Assembly: GCA_015062715.1 (NCBI GenBank)
Contig: SUUD01000086.1
Coordinates: forward strand, 1-7,990
Direction: 5' to 3'
Origin: Olsenella sp.
GTDB lineage: Bacteria > Actinomycetota > Coriobacteriia > Coriobacteriales > Atopobiaceae
Length of the DNA stretch: 7,990 nt
Shown piece after piece: positions 7,811-7,990 of this stretch. A program made the translations under genes and the position numbers. Below the pieces are notes generated by a model. It saw only the letters and a program-made list of their open reading frames with translations. It was not told the DNA's origin and made no database searches. The number at the start of each line of letters is the position of its first letter. Position 1 is the stretch's first letter.

Positions 7811-7829
7811 GTCATGTGGAGGCCATGAC
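7811..7829. repeat. Inverted repeat GTCATG-N7-CATGAC
   Basis: A perfect 6-bp inverted repeat with a 7-base spacer (7811-7816 and 7824-7829). It lies between the probable stop codon of the right-edge gene (7902) and its terminator, so it could be a second hairpin in that 3' untranslated region or a protein-binding site. By length alone it could also be chance. Confidence 0.4.
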
Positions 7830-7901
7830 GCGCAAATAGGGACGTCCGCCCTGTTTCCGCAGGTCAAAGGGGCAGATGCGGACGAGCGTATCTCAGATGG
7901 C

Positions 7902-7990
7902 CTAGAAATGCGCGGGTCCAAGCTCGCGATGATAGGTTCGCAGCATCTTGGGAGGCCGATACGAGGGGCAACCCTCGAAGTCGACGTACT
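7902..7990 (-). CDS. C-terminal end of an unidentified protein entering from the right edge
   Basis: I do not recognise this gene. One minus-strand frame is open from the right edge (first whole codon at 7988) to a TAG at 7904-7902, giving 28 residues that end in KMLRTYHRELGPAHF. The peptide has a mixed composition like a real protein end (YVDFEGCPSYR at the edge) and most codons end in G or C, though less strongly than in the neighbouring genes. A minus-strand intrinsic terminator about 100 bases downstream fits a gene ending here. Another minus-strand frame stays open longer, but it runs through the terminator and has poorer codon use. The length is too short for any functional call. Confidence 0.45.
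   Translation of the reverse strand, partial: YVDFEGCPSYRPPKMLRTYHRELGPAHF

Noticed and set aside
7836..7860. REP-like short palindromic sequence (AGGG...CCCT around ACGTCCG)
   Set aside because: Only one copy in the window, imperfect pairing and no transposase nearby. It would need a genome-wide repeat count to be taken seriously.

Overview
The window looks like core chromosome of a high-GC actinobacterium. Coriobacteriia (the Olsenella/Atopobium/Collinsella group) is my best guess. This rests on strong G/C bias at third codon positions, the conserved order comEA-comEC-holA next to a divergent rpsT/lepA pair, and a CwlO-like coiled-coil hydrolase of a type common in that class. The lineage call is inference from gene order and protein character, not from a database match.

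Layout, left to right. (1) 1-1726, minus: lepA (elongation factor 4), running off the left edge with only its last residues missing. (2) 1727-1837: a compact divergent intergenic region, with an extended -10 promoter for rpsT and a -10 hexamer placed so that the lepA mRNA could start at or next to its ATG. (3) 1838-2104, plus: rpsT (ribosomal protein S20), the only plus-strand gene, closed by a strong intrinsic terminator. (4) 2199-3467, minus: an exported coiled-coil cell-wall hydrolase with a Cys/His catalytic domain and a twin-arginine-like signal peptide. (5) 3552-4520, minus: holA (DNA polymerase III delta), with a clear promoter and a strong ribosome binding site. (6) 4607-6997 and 6987-7631, minus: comEC and comEA, overlapping by 11 bases, the DNA-uptake channel and its DNA receptor. 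(7) 7632-7990: about 360 bases holding the comEA upstream region with a 9-bp direct repeat, an intrinsic terminator facing comEA, an inverted repeat, and what is probably the last 28 codons of an unidentified minus-strand gene entering from the right.

How the parts work together. ComEA binds incoming double-stranded DNA outside the membrane and ComEC passes one strand into the cytoplasm. HolA belongs to the replicative clamp loader and follows comEC in many Gram-positive genomes without a direct role in uptake. S20 and LepA both act on the ribosome and share a divergent control region. The cell-wall hydrolase probably works in peptidoglycan remodelling. I found no phage, insertion-sequence, CRISPR, tRNA or rRNA features, and no clear sign of a new defence or mobile system. 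The points that deserve a second look are regulatory signals and details of the exported proteins.
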